NCBI GenBank assembly: GCA_963743015.1 | Contig: CAVUOD010000007.1 | Coordinates: forward strand, 154,349 to 218,348 | Length of the DNA: 64,000 bases | Source: CAVSRC01 sp963743015 | GTDB lineage: Bacteria > Pseudomonadota > Alphaproteobacteria > Rhizobiales > Kaistiaceae | Direction of reading: 5' to 3' | Shown here: positions 37,142-47,212 of the stretch, one piece after another | Layout: every line of letters starts with the position of its first letter | Position numbering within the stretch: the stretch's first letter is position 1 | Notes under the pieces: generated by a model | What the model was told of the DNA's origin: nothing | Seen by the model: only the letters and a program-made list of their open reading frames with translations | The model's database searches: none | Translations under genes and position numbers: made by a program

Positions 37142-39602
37142 TCAGCGCCCCGCTCCGCCAAGTTGCGGATGGGCCGCCCCCTCGACGCGGGCGAGATGGC
37201 GCGCCTGCCGGCCAAAGCCGTGGTCGAGCATGCGATAGACCGCCATCTTGACGCCGCTGGCGACGAAGAACGAGACCAGCGTGTAGCCCCAGACCAGAAG
37301 CGCATAGCTCCAGCCGGTCGGCGCCATGAACCAGCCATAGACCACGACCAGCGTGCCGACGAGCTGCGTCGTCTCGGCGGGCACCACCAGCTTCCAGCTC
37401 GGCCACGGACGCTCCCAGATCGGCCCGCGATTGCGCGTCAGGTAGATGGTCATGTGGCCGGAGACGAGCAGCTTGAGGAAGATCAGCGCCTGCACGACCG
37501 GAGCCGAAAGGCCGAGATAATCGCGCACGATCCAGTAGAGGCCAAAGCTCTCGAGCACGCCGTAGATGCCGAGCGCCGAGGCGATGGTGAGCACCCGCGT
37601 CATGTCCCAACGCACCGGCTTCGGCGCCAGCGCGGCATTGTCGTAGGCGATCATCATGATCGGCAGGTCGTTCAAGAGCGCCAGCAGCACCACCATGACG
37701 GCGGTCACCGGATAGAAGTTGAAGACCAGGATGCTCGCCGTCATGAACAGCAGGATGCGCGTGGTCTCGGCGATGCGGTAGATCGCGTAGCCGGTCATCC
37801 GCTCGAAGATGCGCCGTGCCTCCTCGATGGCATGGGTGATCACCGACAGGCCGGGTGCGGTGAGCACCAGATCGGCCGCCGCCCGCGCCGCATCTGTGGC
37901 GCCGCTGACGGCGATGCCGATATCGGCCTGCTTCAGCGCCGGCGCGTCGTTGACCCCGTCGCCGGTCATGCCGACGATATGGCCGGCGCTTTGCAGCGCC
38001 TTGACGATCTTGAACTTGTGCTCGGGGAAGACGCGGGCAAAACCATCTGCCGCCTCGATCGCCGGCAACGGATCGTCGGGCACGTGGTCACCGAAGACCT
38101 TGTCGGCGACGACGATGTTGGTGCCGAGCTTGAGCGTGCCGGCGATCTGCCTGGCGATCGCCTCGTGGTCGCCGGTGACCATCTTGACGTCGACGCCCAT
38201 CCCCTCGGTCGCGGCGATGGTCGCGGCGCTGTCGTCGCGCGGCGGGTCGAACAGGGCCAGCAGACCGAGGAACTGCCAGGCGCCACTGTCGTCGGTGCGC
38301 GCCACGCCGAGCGTGCGCAGGCCCTTGGCAGCGTCCGCATCGACTGCCGCGCCGATGGCCTTCTGGCCGGCCTCGTCGAGCTTGCACAGGTCGATGATGA
38401 CTTGCGGCGCGCCCTTGGCGACCGAGAAGGTCTGACCGTTCCTGTCGATGTCGGCCTCGGCCCGCTTGCTGACCGGATCGAAGGGCCGGAAGGTCTTCAC
38501 CCGATAGGCGTCGAGCGCGTGTGGCTCGGCAAGGCCGGCAAGGATGGCACCGTCGATGGCATCGGGCGCGTCGCGCCGCGAGGCGAGCGCGGCGGCGCAG
38601 AGGAGATCGTCGCGCGTGACACCGGCGGACGGCGACGGATCGCCGAGGGTCAATTCGTTCTTGGTCAGCGTGCCGGTCTTGTCCGAGCACAATATGTCCA
38701 TGCCGGCCATCTCTTCGATGGCGACCAGCCGCGAGACGATGGCCTTCATGCGCGCCAGCCGTTCGGCGCCGACCGCCATGGTGACCGAGAGCACCGCCGG
38801 CAGCGCCACCGGAATCGAGGCGACGGTCAGGATGAGGGCGAACTGCATCGTCTCGACCAGCGGGTCGTGACGGAAGAGCGCGGCAAGCGCGATTGTTCCG
38901 ACCAGACCGACGGTGACGAGGATGAGAAAGTTGCCGATGCGCAGCACGGCGCGCTGGAAATGCGACACCGTCTGCGCCTGCTGGACGAGGCTGGCGGTCT
39001 TGCCGAAATAGGTGTTCATGCCGGTGGCGGTGACCAGCGCGGTCATCTCGCCGAGGCGCGGCGATCGAGCCGGAATAGGCGACGTCGCCGACCTTCTTGT
39101 CGACCGGCAGCGATTCGCCGGTGAGCGCCGACTGGTCGACGCTGAGATAGTCCCCGCCGACAAGCGTGACGTCGGCCGGGATGATGCCGCCGAGCGAGAT
39201 GGCGATGCGGTCGCCGGGCACCAGCTGGCTGGCGGCGACATCCTTCCACACGCCGTCGCGCATGACCCGCGCCTTCAGCGCCAGACGCTGCTTGAGGAGC
39301 GCGATTGCGTTGTCGGCCTTGAACTCCTGCCAGAAGCCGACCGCGGCATTGATGACAAGCATCGCCAGAATGATGGCGAGGTCTTCCCAATGCTGCACGA
39401 CGGCCGAGAGCAGCGCCGCGACCTCGATCATCCACGGGATCGGCCCCCAGAAGAACTGGGCAAGGCGGGCGAGCGCACTCACATGCTTCTCGGCGAGCAC
39501 GTTCTCGCCATATTGGGCGAGGCGCCGCGCCGCTTCGGCTTCGCTCAAGCCGCTGGCGCCGGCATCCGCCGCAGCACCGGATATTTTGATTGTCTGTGTC
39601 AT
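37142..39602 (-). pseudogene. Plasma-membrane type proton-efflux P-type ATPase, one frameshift
   Basis: The corrected protein is about 819 residues, a P3A-type ATPase similar in domain order to fungal Pma1. An N-terminal cytoplasmic part precedes TM helices. The actuator motif LTGESLPV, the phosphorylation site ILCSDKTGTLT and the hinge TGDGVNDAPALKQADIG are all present. The C-terminal TM region ends in a short arginine/histidine-rich tail. One inserted base near 39060 (GCGCGGCG run, in YSGSIA-RLGEM) shifts the frame, with length 3n+1. AAGGAGA precedes the ATG at 39602. The rest is undamaged, so the break may be an artefact. Confidence 0.85.
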
Positions 39603-39816
39603 GGGCCTCTCCTTGATCAGGCCCGCACCGCCCCCTTTCCAGCTCCGAGGCGGACTGTTGCCTCGCATATAGGGCGGTCGAAACGGCGTGCCGCGCGGCG
39701 AATTGCCCGGGGGCACGGCACCGGGAACGGCGCGTGACGCCATCGGCGGAAATCGGCGACGATTTGCCGGATTGCGGCCGGCCCGGGATTGCCCCGGCCC
39801 TTGCCGACGTCAGAAT

Positions 39817-39847
39817 CGGGCCGTGGGCTTCAAGGGCCCACGACCCG
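39817..39847 (-). terminator. GC-rich hairpin after the first sialidase-like gene
   Basis: CGGGCCGTGGGC and GCCCACGACCCG pair over 12 positions with one mismatch and a short loop, 55 bases after the stop at 39903. The rest of 39603-39902 shows no gene. The hairpin probably ends the minus-strand transcript, and no T-run follows. Confidence 0.45.
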
Positions 39848-39902
39848 CAACCGAGGCGACGCGCTCGCCTTCGTCGGTACCGCTCGACGCGCCTGCCGGC
39901 GC

Positions 39903-41119
39903 TCAGTCAGCCAGTTCGAACCGCGTGCAGCGCACATATTGCAGCGGCTGCTCGTCATCGCTCCATTCGTGATACAGCGCGGTGATCGTCCCGTCGGAAT
40001 TCTGCACGACGCTGGGATAGCCGATGTGCTGGTAGATCCCGGGATTGGCCCAGTCGATATGCCCGCTGCCGTATTTGCCCGATGCCGGCGACATGCGGCT
40101 CGAGCCGGGACGCTCCGCGGTGCTCTTTCCGGGCACCCCGCCCTCGCGGATGACGAACTCGTTCTTGACGTCCCAGGTGACGCCGTCTTCCGACACGATG
40201 CCACGCACCCCATAGGGCGGACGGCGATAGCCGTAGATCATCAGGTAGCGCCCGTCGGCGAGATGGATCAGTTCCGGCGGATATCCCCAGATATTGGTCC
40301 ACTTCGGCGGCGTCCAGGTGAAGCCGTCGTCCTCGGAGACGACCATCACCATGTTGCGCGCATCGCCGGACGGATTGACGTGGGTGCGCATGAAGCAGAC
40401 CAGGCGGCCGTCCGCGAGGCGCACCAGGCCGGGCTCCTCATAATCGATGATGGAGGCCGGATCGTAGGCGAGCGTGGAAAAGTATTCCCAGTTGTCGCCG
40501 CCGTCGTCGGAGCGCATGAGCGCCGAACGCGTCGATTCGCCCTCGCCCTCCTCCTCATAGCCGCGAATGCGACCGTAGAGCCCCATCAGGATCGAGCCCG
40601 AGGGCAGCTGCCAGCAGCCCAGCCGGCAGCCTCCGTGCTTGAGCGGCCGCACATTGACCGGGATCGGCTCGCTCCACGTCTTGCCCCGATCCTTCGACTT
40701 GACGACATAGGTGCCGAGCCAGGCCTGGGTCTTGTAGGCCCATGTCCAGTCGCCCCATTCGCGCGGTGACCGGATGCGCGCTCCATGACACGCCGTCGGG
40801 CTTCACGCCGCGCTTGAAGAAGCCGGTGATGGTCAGGTTGACCAGCCACGTGCCGTCGGCGAGTTCACAGAATCCGCAATCCCAGTTTCCGGTCGTCTCG
40901 CTCCACGGCAGCACGACTTCCGGGGCCGACCAGGTCACGCCGCCGTCGGCCGAGCGGGTGAGCAGCGTCTGACCGCTGTCGTGATGGAAAGGAAACCGTT
41001 CCTCGTTGAAGACGGCCACGATTTCACCCGAGCTGGTGACGCCGCGCGGCGATCTGATTCACGCAGTGCTCGGAGTGGCGGAATATTGTGTGGTGGGTGA
41101 CATTCTTGATCGCGGGCAT
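39903..41119 (-). pseudogene. BNR/sialidase-like six-bladed propeller protein, two frameshifts
   Basis: Joining the frames yields a protein of about 405 residues that starts MPAIKNVTHHTIFRHSEHC. It contains four or more Asp-box repeats (S-x-D-x-G-x-T-W): RSADGGVTW, RSDDGGDNW, VSEDDGFTW and VSEDGVTW. The fold is a sialidase-superfamily propeller, but no signal peptide is present and a sialidase arginine triad cannot be confirmed. GGGGAAGG precedes the ATG at 41119. The frames break near 41045 and 40745. It is divergent from the sugar ABC importer, and a paralogue lies at 48171-49299. It may bind or hydrolyse the sugar catabolised by the locus. Confidence 0.72.
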
Positions 41120-41354
41120 CTGCACCTTCCCCGGACGACTGGACCGCATAAGGTGATGGCACAGGCTTCGACCGCCGACTTTGCGCGGCGCGACGTGAAG
41201 TTGCCTGGTCGCGGGCGCACATGCCGATGAGCGCAGCGAACGACGCCGGCCACGTCGCAAAGACTCTGTCGTGCACGGTCAAATCGAGCACTGCCGGCGA
41301 TGCCATAATCCTTCGCCAGGGCGGCGACCGCCGCACACAAGGGGAGGGCTACCG

Positions 41355-42671
41355 ATGGCCAGGAACATCAGACTGAATCGTCGGCAATTCGTGGGCAGTG
41401 CCGCCGCCGCAGGTGCCGCTGCTGTCATTCCTTCACGGGTCTTTGCACGCTCAGACCACCGAACTCGTCCACTGGAGCTGGCTCGCCGCCTCCGACGGCG
41501 AGGTCTGGCAGAAGATGATCGACAGCTTCAACGAGGCCCACAAGGACAAGGGCGTCCAGATCAAGATGGAGGTCATCCCGGAGGAGCAGTACGTCACCAA
41601 GGTGCTGGCCGCCGCGGCGACCGGCCGGGCTCCCGACTTCGGCTGGGGAACCGCCGGACAGCGCGCCCGGATGGCTCATGACGGGGTCATCGTGCCGCTC
41701 GACGACCTCGCCAAGGAATCGGGCCTCGATCTCGCCGACTTCAGCGAATTCGCGCTCAAGCAGGCGCGCTATCCGCAATACGATAACGGCGCTGTTCATG
41801 ATCCCGATGGATCTGATGAGCCTGCAGCCCGAGGTCAACACCGACCACCTCAAGGCGGCCGGCCTCGACCCGGACAAGTTCCCCGAGGACGGCGCCACGG
41901 TTCTCGACTGGGCCGAGCAAGATGACCAAGCGCGACGGCGACAAGGTGACGCGCTCCGGCATCTTGATGACCGGTTCCGGCGTGCAGCCGACGGTGACCT
42001 GGGGCATCGTCGCGGCGCAGATGGGCTTCCAGCGCGCCAGCGCACGATCTCAAGCAGGCGGCCGTGAACCCGGATGCCGGCATTGAGGCGATGCACTGGG
42101 TGCTCGACCTCTTCGACAAGCTCAAGGTCTCCACCCGCGACGTGACCGACCGCTACAAGGCCTTCGGCACCGGCGAAGGCTCGATCTTCTGGACCGGGCC
42201 GTGGACGCTCAACGGCTATGTGCAATCAGGGCCTGCCGTTCCGCACCTACCTGTTCCCGAAGATCGGCAATGAGCGCAAGACCTACTTCGAGATGGGCGG
42301 CATGGAGTTCTACATGCAGTCGCGACAAGGGCCGCTACAAGGCGACCATGGATGCGGTCAAGTGGCTGTCGGACAACAGCTTCCTGTGGACGACCGTCGG
42401 CCGCGGCGCCACCCCGCGCAAGTCGATCCTGGCGCGGCCCGACTACAAGACCGCCGGCCATCCGTGGAGCGTGCGCGGCGCCTTTGTCGAGGGCATGAGC
42501 TTCGCCACCGAGGGCGAGATCCCGGTTCAGGCCGGTCCGAACTTCACGATCTATTCCGGCGGCAACTTCCTGGCCAAGACGCTCGAAACCGTGTGGGCCG
42601 GTCAGGTGAAGCCGGAAGAAGCCATGAAGAGGATCGCCGACCAGTGGCAGAAGGATCTCGACGCCGGCTGA
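41355..42671 (+). pseudogene. Sugar ABC importer substrate-binding protein, multiply frameshifted
   Basis: The assembled blocks give a solute-binding protein of the MalE/UgpB family (about 437 residues). A Tat-type signal (RLNRRQFVGSAAAAG) is followed by TTELVHWSWLAASDGEVWQKM, the hinge region MIPMDLMSLQPEVNTD, a central block MTKRDGDKVTRSGILMTGSG, and a C-terminal VEGMSFATEGEIPVQAGPN. At least six indels separate them (near 41448, 41795, 41925, 42055, 42228 and 42325), mostly +1. Many breaks lie next to GCA or GCG steps and not in homopolymers. The ATG at 41355 follows AGGGGAGGG. It begins the importer operon with two permease genes. Confidence 0.75.
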
Positions 42672-42758
42672 TGCGCCAGCGTCGTCCGATGCGATCCGAT
42701 CCATGTGGCAGCGCCCTCAGGGGCGCTGCTTCGACCCTGGCGCCAAGCGAGTATCTGA

Positions 42759-43682
42759 ATGGCCGAGACAGCGCTCGCCGGAACCAACGGCCAAGTCGTG
42801 TCCACCGCCGGTAGGCGGAGAGCGGATCGACTGGATCGGCTATGTGTTCATTGCGTTCTTCACCATCCCGTTCCTCGTCTTCAACGTCGGGCCGGTGCTG
42901 TTCGGCATCTATGTCGGCTTCACCAAATGGGGCATCATCGGCAGCCCGACCTTCGTCGGCTTGCAGAACTACGCGACCGCCTTTGCCGATCCATGGTTCT
43001 GGGTCGCGTTCAAGAATGTCATTCTCTATGCGCTGATCATCGTCCCCGGCGTGACCGATCCTCGGGCTCGCCTTCGCCCTGTTCGTCAATCAGGGCTGGC
43101 CGCTGTCGACGATCGCCCGCACCATCCTGTTCACGCCCAACGTCGTCTCGGCGACGGTCATCGGTCTGGTCTGGGTGTGGATCCTCGATACCCAGTTCGG
43201 CGTGGTCAACCACTACCTCGGCTATCTCGGGATTCCGCCGGTGCCCTGGCTCACCAGCGTCCACTGGTCGCTGATCGGCGTCTCGATCGCCTCGATCTGG
43301 TGGGACATGGGGCTCGCCTTCGTCCTCTTCCTCGCCGCGCTTCAGGACGTGCCGCACGAACTGCACGAGGCCGCCCAGCTCGACGGCGCCAATGCGTGGC
43401 TGCGCTTCCGGCACGTCACCCTGCCGCATATCCGCCCGACGGTGAGCATGGTGGTCACGCTGCAGCTGATCGCCACCATGCGCATCTTCAGCCAGGTCTA
43501 CGTCATGACCAATGGCGGACCGGCGGGCGGCTCCCTCTCGGTCATCTACTATGTCTACCAGACGGGCGTGGTCCAGTTTCTGCTCGGCCTCGCCTCGGCC
43601 GTGTCGACCCTGCTGTTCATCGCCATCCTGCTGGTGACCCTGGTGCAGCGCTTCGATCCTGCGGGAGACGGCCCATGCCTGA
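42759..43682 (+). pseudogene. Sugar ABC importer permease (MalF/UgpA type), frameshifted
   Basis: The restored product is about 305 residues with six membrane helices, starting MAETALAGTNGQVV. The ABC coupling (EAA) motif is present as ELHEAAQLDGANAWLRFRHVTLP near 43365-43430. Breaks lie near 42815 (after the leader residues), 43057 (ACCGATCC where ACCATCC would fit) and 43658. The last shift fuses the frame artificially with the next permease. With one base removed the protein ends ILRETAHA at the TGA at 43680. It pairs with the following MalG-type permease in a sugar importer. Confidence 0.72.
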
Positions 43683-43687
43683 CGTCG

Positions 43688-44551
43688 ATGACCATCCTGC
43701 GGCGGCCGATTCCGGGAACCAAGCTGGCGCTGCGCGACGTGCCGCTGTGGCTCGTCGGCATGTTCTTCGTGCTGCTGTGGGCGGCACCGTTCGTCTGGAT
43801 GGTGTCGACATCGTTCAAGCCGTCGTCGCAGGTGATGACCCGTGACGTCGAGTGGATTCCGCGCGTATGGACCCTCGCCAACTACCAAAAGGTGCTCACC
43901 TACCCGATCGCGACATGGGCCATGAACAGCCTGATCGTTGCGGTCGTCGCCACCGCGCTCTGCGTGCTGTTCGGCGCCATGGCCGGCTACGCCATTGCGC
44001 GCCTGCGCTTTCCCGGACGCAATTTCGTCTTTCTCCTGTTTCTGGCCTCGATCATGATCCCGCCCGAGGTCGGCGTCGTGCCGCTTCTCCTGGCGATGAT
44101 CAAGATCGGCTGGGCCAGCACCTATCAGGCGCTCATCCTGCCGCTGATCGGCAACGTGCTGGCCGTCTACATCTTCCGCCAGTTCTTCCTCGGCTTCCCG
44201 CGTGAGATCGAGGAGGCGGCGATCATGGACGGTGCCGGCCGCTTCACGATCTTCTTCAGGATCGCGCTGCCGCTCGCCCGGGCGCCGATGATCGCGGCAA
44301 CGGTCATCGTCTTCACCCTCAACTGGAACAACTTCCTTTGGCCGCTGCTGGTCACCTTCGACGATTCGATGAAGACGATGCCGGTCGGCATCGCCGCCTT
44401 CGCGCCGGTCGTCGGAACCCAGACGCAACTCGACGGCTTCGCCACGTCGATGGCGGCAGTCACGCTGCTGTGCATCCCTTCGGTGGTGCTGTTCCTGCTT
44501 CTGCAGCGGCATTTCATCCAGGGCATCACGCTCGGTGGCGTAAAGGGCTAG
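43688..44551 (+). CDS. Sugar ABC importer permease (MalG/UgpE type)
   Basis: The 287-residue inner-membrane permease has six helices. The EAA coupling motif reads EIEEAAIMDGAGRFTIFFRIALPLARAP, and the C-terminal end LLLQRHFIQGITLGGVKG is the typical MalG-type tail. I take the ATG at 43688. An ATG at 43675 has a better ribosome binding site (GGGAG) but lies in another frame, so a small indel near the start is possible. Uncorrected, the frame also runs continuously from the preceding permease. No ATPase gene follows, so a shared ATPase (MsmK/UgpC type) must power it, possibly the one at 61093-62181. Confidence 0.85.
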   Translation: MTILRRPIPGTKLALRDVPLWLVGMFFVLLWAAPFVWMVSTSFKPSSQVMTRDVEWIPRVWTLANYQKVLTYPIATWAMNSLIVAVVATALCVLFGAMAGYAIARLRFPGRNFVFLLFLASIMIPPEVGVVPLLLAMIKIGWASTYQALILPLIGNVLAVYIFRQFFLGFPREIEEAAIMDGAGRFTIFFRIALPLARAPMIAATVIVFTLNWNNFLWPLLVTFDDSMKTMPVGIAAFAPVVGTQTQLDGFATSMAAVTLLCIPSVVLFLLLQRHFIQGITLGGVKG

Positions 44552-44556
44552 CCTGA

Positions 44557-45984
44557 ATGCACAACGGAGAACTTTTCATCGACGGCGGCTGGACGAAGGC
44601 TTCCTCCGGGCGGGTCTTCGCGACGATCGATCCCGCCACCGAGGAGACCATCGGCGAGGTGGCGCGTGGCGAGGCGGCGGACGTCGATCGCGCCGTCGCC
44701 GGCGCCGACCGGGCGCTGCACGGGCCGTGGCGCGACATCGCGCCGGCCGAGCGGGGCAAGCTGCTGCTGGCGCTGGCCGACGCGGTCGCGGCGGCGAAGG
44801 ACGAGATCGCCGCGCTCGAAACCATGGATGTGGGCAAGCCGCTGCGCGAATCGCGCGGCGATGTCGACGGCGCCGTGGCGACGCTCGTCTACAATGCCGG
44901 CGCCGCCGACAAGATGGAAGGCGCCACGATTCCGCTCGGCCGGGAGTTCGTCGACTTCACCCTCATGGAGCCGATCGGGGTCACCGCCCACATCGTGCCG
45001 TGGAACTTTCCGCTCGGCATGGCGATGCGCTCCCTGGCGCCGGCCCTGGCGGCCGGTTGCACGGCCGTGCTCAAGCCGGCCGAGCAGTCGCCGTTGTCGG
45101 CGCTGCGCCTGGCCGAAATCGCCGCCGGCGTCGGCCTGCCGCCGGGCGTCCTCAACGTCGTCACCGGATTTGGCGAGGAAGCGGGCGATGCGCTCGTGCG
45201 CCATCCGCTCACCCGCTCGGTCACCTTCACCGGATCGGTCGAGACCGGCCGCATGGTCATGGCCGCCGCGTCGAGCGGACCGAAGCCGGTGGTGCTCGAG
45301 CTTGGCGGCAAGAACCCGGTCCTGGTCTTCGCCGACGCCGATCTCGACCGCCTGGTCGAGGACGTTGCCGACGGCGCCTTCGGCAATTCCGGTCAGGTCT
45401 GTTCGGCCTGCTCGCGCTTTCTCGTCGAGCAGTCGATCCACGACGAGCTGGCCGAACGGCTTGCCGCCCGCGCCAGACGCATCACGGTCGGGCCGGGTCG
45501 CGACGACCCCGATATCGGCCCCGTGGTTTCGGCCGAACAGCAGGAGCGCGTTCTGCAGTACATCGCCGAGGCGCGCGGCGCGGCCAGGCTGGCCGCCGGC
45601 GGCGACCGCCCGGCGGGCCTGCCGCGCGGCTATTTCGTCGCGCCGACGGTCTTCGCCGACGTCGACCCGGGCCTGCGCATCGCCCGCGAGGAGGTCTTCG
45701 GACCGGTGCTGACCCTGACCCGCTTCGCCGACGAAGACCAGGCCGTGCGTCTCGCCAATGGGCTCGGCTACGGTCTGGTCGCCGGCGTCTATACCCGCGA
45801 CATATCGCGGGCCATGCGCCTGGCCCGATCGCTCGAAGCCGGCTCGGTGTGGATCAACGGCTGGTTCGTCGGCGGCGTGCAGGCACCGACCGGCGGCATC
45901 AAGAACAGCGGCGTCGGGCGCGAACGCGGCCTGCCGGGCTTGCGCAACTATCTGTCGATCAAGAACGTCGGCATCCGCATCTGA
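44557..45984 (+). CDS. NAD(P)-dependent aldehyde dehydrogenase
   Basis: The 475-residue enzyme belongs to the ALDH superfamily. It has the cofactor and oxyanion region PWNFPLGMAMRSLAPALAAGC, catalytic glutamate E248 in LELGGKNPV, nucleophile C282 in GQVCSACSRF and the C-terminal GGIKNSGVGRERG. It probably oxidises a sugar-derived or small hydroxy aldehyde to the acid, since it lies in the carbohydrate-acid locus 5 bases after the permease gene and is likely cotranscribed. A second ALDH of a different subgroup lies at 54870. Substrate cannot be deduced. No lesion is visible. Confidence 0.9.
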   Translation: MHNGELFIDGGWTKASSGRVFATIDPATEETIGEVARGEAADVDRAVAGADRALHGPWRDIAPAERGKLLLALADAVAAAKDEIAALETMDVGKPLRESRGDVDGAVATLVYNAGAADKMEGATIPLGREFVDFTLMEPIGVTAHIVPWNFPLGMAMRSLAPALAAGCTAVLKPAEQSPLSALRLAEIAAGVGLPPGVLNVVTGFGEEAGDALVRHPLTRSVTFTGSVETGRMVMAAASSGPKPVVLELGGKNPVLVFADADLDRLVEDVADGAFGNSGQVCSACSRFLVEQSIHDELAERLAARARRITVGPGRDDPDIGPVVSAEQQERVLQYIAEARGAARLAAGGDRPAGLPRGYFVAPTVFADVDPGLRIAREEVFGPVLTLTRFADEDQAVRLANGLGYGLVAGVYTRDISRAMRLARSLEAGSVWINGWFVGGVQAPTGGIKNSGVGRERGLPGLRNYLSIKNVGIRI

Positions 45985-46030
45985 CGCGGGGCGCGGGCGA
46001 CCGCATCCGATCGGCCGCCGCCCGGCGGGG

Positions 46031-47104
46031 TCACTGGCTGCGCTCGGCGGCGACCCGTCCGACGCCGGACTGATGCCGCAGTTCCGGCCGGAAACGCCCG
46101 AGGCGGTCTGCCGAGAACTGGCGGCGGAATTCCCTCGGGCTGAGGCCGAAGCGATCCCGGAAGGCGCGCGACAGCACCGAGGGCGAGGAGAACCCGCAGG
46201 CCTGGGCGATCTCCTGGATCGGCATGTCGCCGTAGAACAGATGGTTGCGCGCCGTCTGCAGGCGGAGGTTCAGGTAATAGCGCGACGGTCTCTCGCCGAG
46301 GGTCTCGCGCATGAGCCGCTCGATCTGGCGAACCGATATCTGCGTGCATTCGGCGAGCTCCTCGATACTGAGCGGCGTCTCGAGATGCAATTCCATCGTC
46401 TGCACGATGCTGGCGAGCCTGTGGTTCACCCGGCCGAAGGCGTCGTCGACGGAAGCGCGCTGCGTTTCGCTGTCGTGGCGGATACGGCCGCGCACCAGCC
46501 CGTTGGCGACGACTTCGGCGAGCGCCTGCCCGTGGCGATTGGCGATCAGGTGAAGCATGAGATCGAGCGTGGCGACACCGCCGGCGCAGGTGACCCGGTT
46601 GCGGTCTATCGCGAACAGCGTCTCGCGCACGTTGATCGCCGGATATCGTTCGCGGAACAGCGGCATCGCTTCCCAGTGCAGGGTGACCGAGTAGCCATCG
46701 AGCAGACCGGCCTCGGCCAGGGCGAATTGTCCGGTATCGACGGCGCCGATCAGTGCGCCGTGACGGTCCAGCCGGCGCAGCCACGCCAGCAGACTGCGCG
46801 TCACGTGCCTGCCGGGGTGGTTGCAGGCAAACACGATGACGTTCGGAATGAACGGCGTCTCGGCAATGCTGAGATCGGGAACCAGCGTCATGCCGTTGCC
46901 GGCCGAGACCGGCGCGCCGTCGGCGGTGATCAGATAGGACGCGAACAGGCGTCCGCCGGCGTTCTGGTTGGCAACCCTCAGGGCCTCGGTCGCCAGGATG
47001 TAGGCATAGATCGGAAACTCCGGCATCAGCAGGAAACCGAAAGTTTCGGTCTGGCCAAACTCTTTGATTTCGTGCTTGTGCGATGTCACGCTCGCCACCG
47101 ACAT
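46031..47104 (-). CDS. GlxA-family AraC-type transcriptional regulator
   Basis: The 357-residue regulator has an N-terminal DJ-1/PfpI-like sensor domain (FGFLLMPEFPIYAYILATEALRVAN) and a C-terminal AraC pair of HTH motifs (TPLSIEELAECTQISVRQIERLMRE and MPIQEIAQACGFSSPSVLSRAFRDRFG). GlxA-type regulators respond to small metabolites and control catabolic genes for quaternary amines, glycosylated or similar compounds. GAGAGGAAAG precedes the ATG at 47104. It is divergent from the DapA-family gene, with a short palindrome in between, so it probably controls this locus. The gene is intact. Confidence 0.86.
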   Translation of the reverse strand: MSVASVTSHKHEIKEFGQTETFGFLLMPEFPIYAYILATEALRVANQNAGGRLFASYLITADGAPVSAGNGMTLVPDLSIAETPFIPNVIVFACNHPGRHVTRSLLAWLRRLDRHGALIGAVDTGQFALAEAGLLDGYSVTLHWEAMPLFRERYPAINVRETLFAIDRNRVTCAGGVATLDLMLHLIANRHGQALAEVVANGLVRGRIRHDSETQRASVDDAFGRVNHRLASIVQTMELHLETPLSIEELAECTQISVRQIERLMRETLGERPSRYYLNLRLQTARNHLFYGDMPIQEIAQACGFSSPSVLSRAFRDRFGLSPREFRRQFSADRLGRFRPELRHQSGVGRVAAERSQ

Positions 47105-47118
47105 GCGACTTTCCTCTC

Positions 47119-47132
47119 GGCCGAGATCGGCC
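47119..47132. promoter_or_regulatory. Palindrome between the GlxA-type regulator and dapA-like genes
   Basis: GGCCGA-GA-TCGGCC is a perfect 6-bp inverted repeat in the 108-base gap between two divergent genes. It may be the binding site of the AraC-type regulator, judged only from position. Confidence 0.35.
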
Positions 47133-47212
47133 AAGTTTAGGTCGCATATCGCTAAGTGAGCAAGCGGTGTCGCTCGCATAATCCGCGGGCTTTCGCCAGC
47201 GCAGGAGGACCT

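Noticed and set aside
36221..39124. Open frame of 967 codons on the plus strand
   Set aside because: It is the mirror of the Rieske and proton ATPase genes and shows no recognisable fold or ribosome binding site.
43037..44512. Open frame of 491 codons on the minus strand
   Set aside because: It is antisense to the MalG-type permease and part of the MalF-type gene. It is rich in charged residues with no domain.
43175..44551. Natural fusion of two ABC permeases
   Set aside because: The frame is continuous only because of a probable extra base near 43658. With it removed, the first permease ends at 43682 with a normal tail, and the second has its own start.
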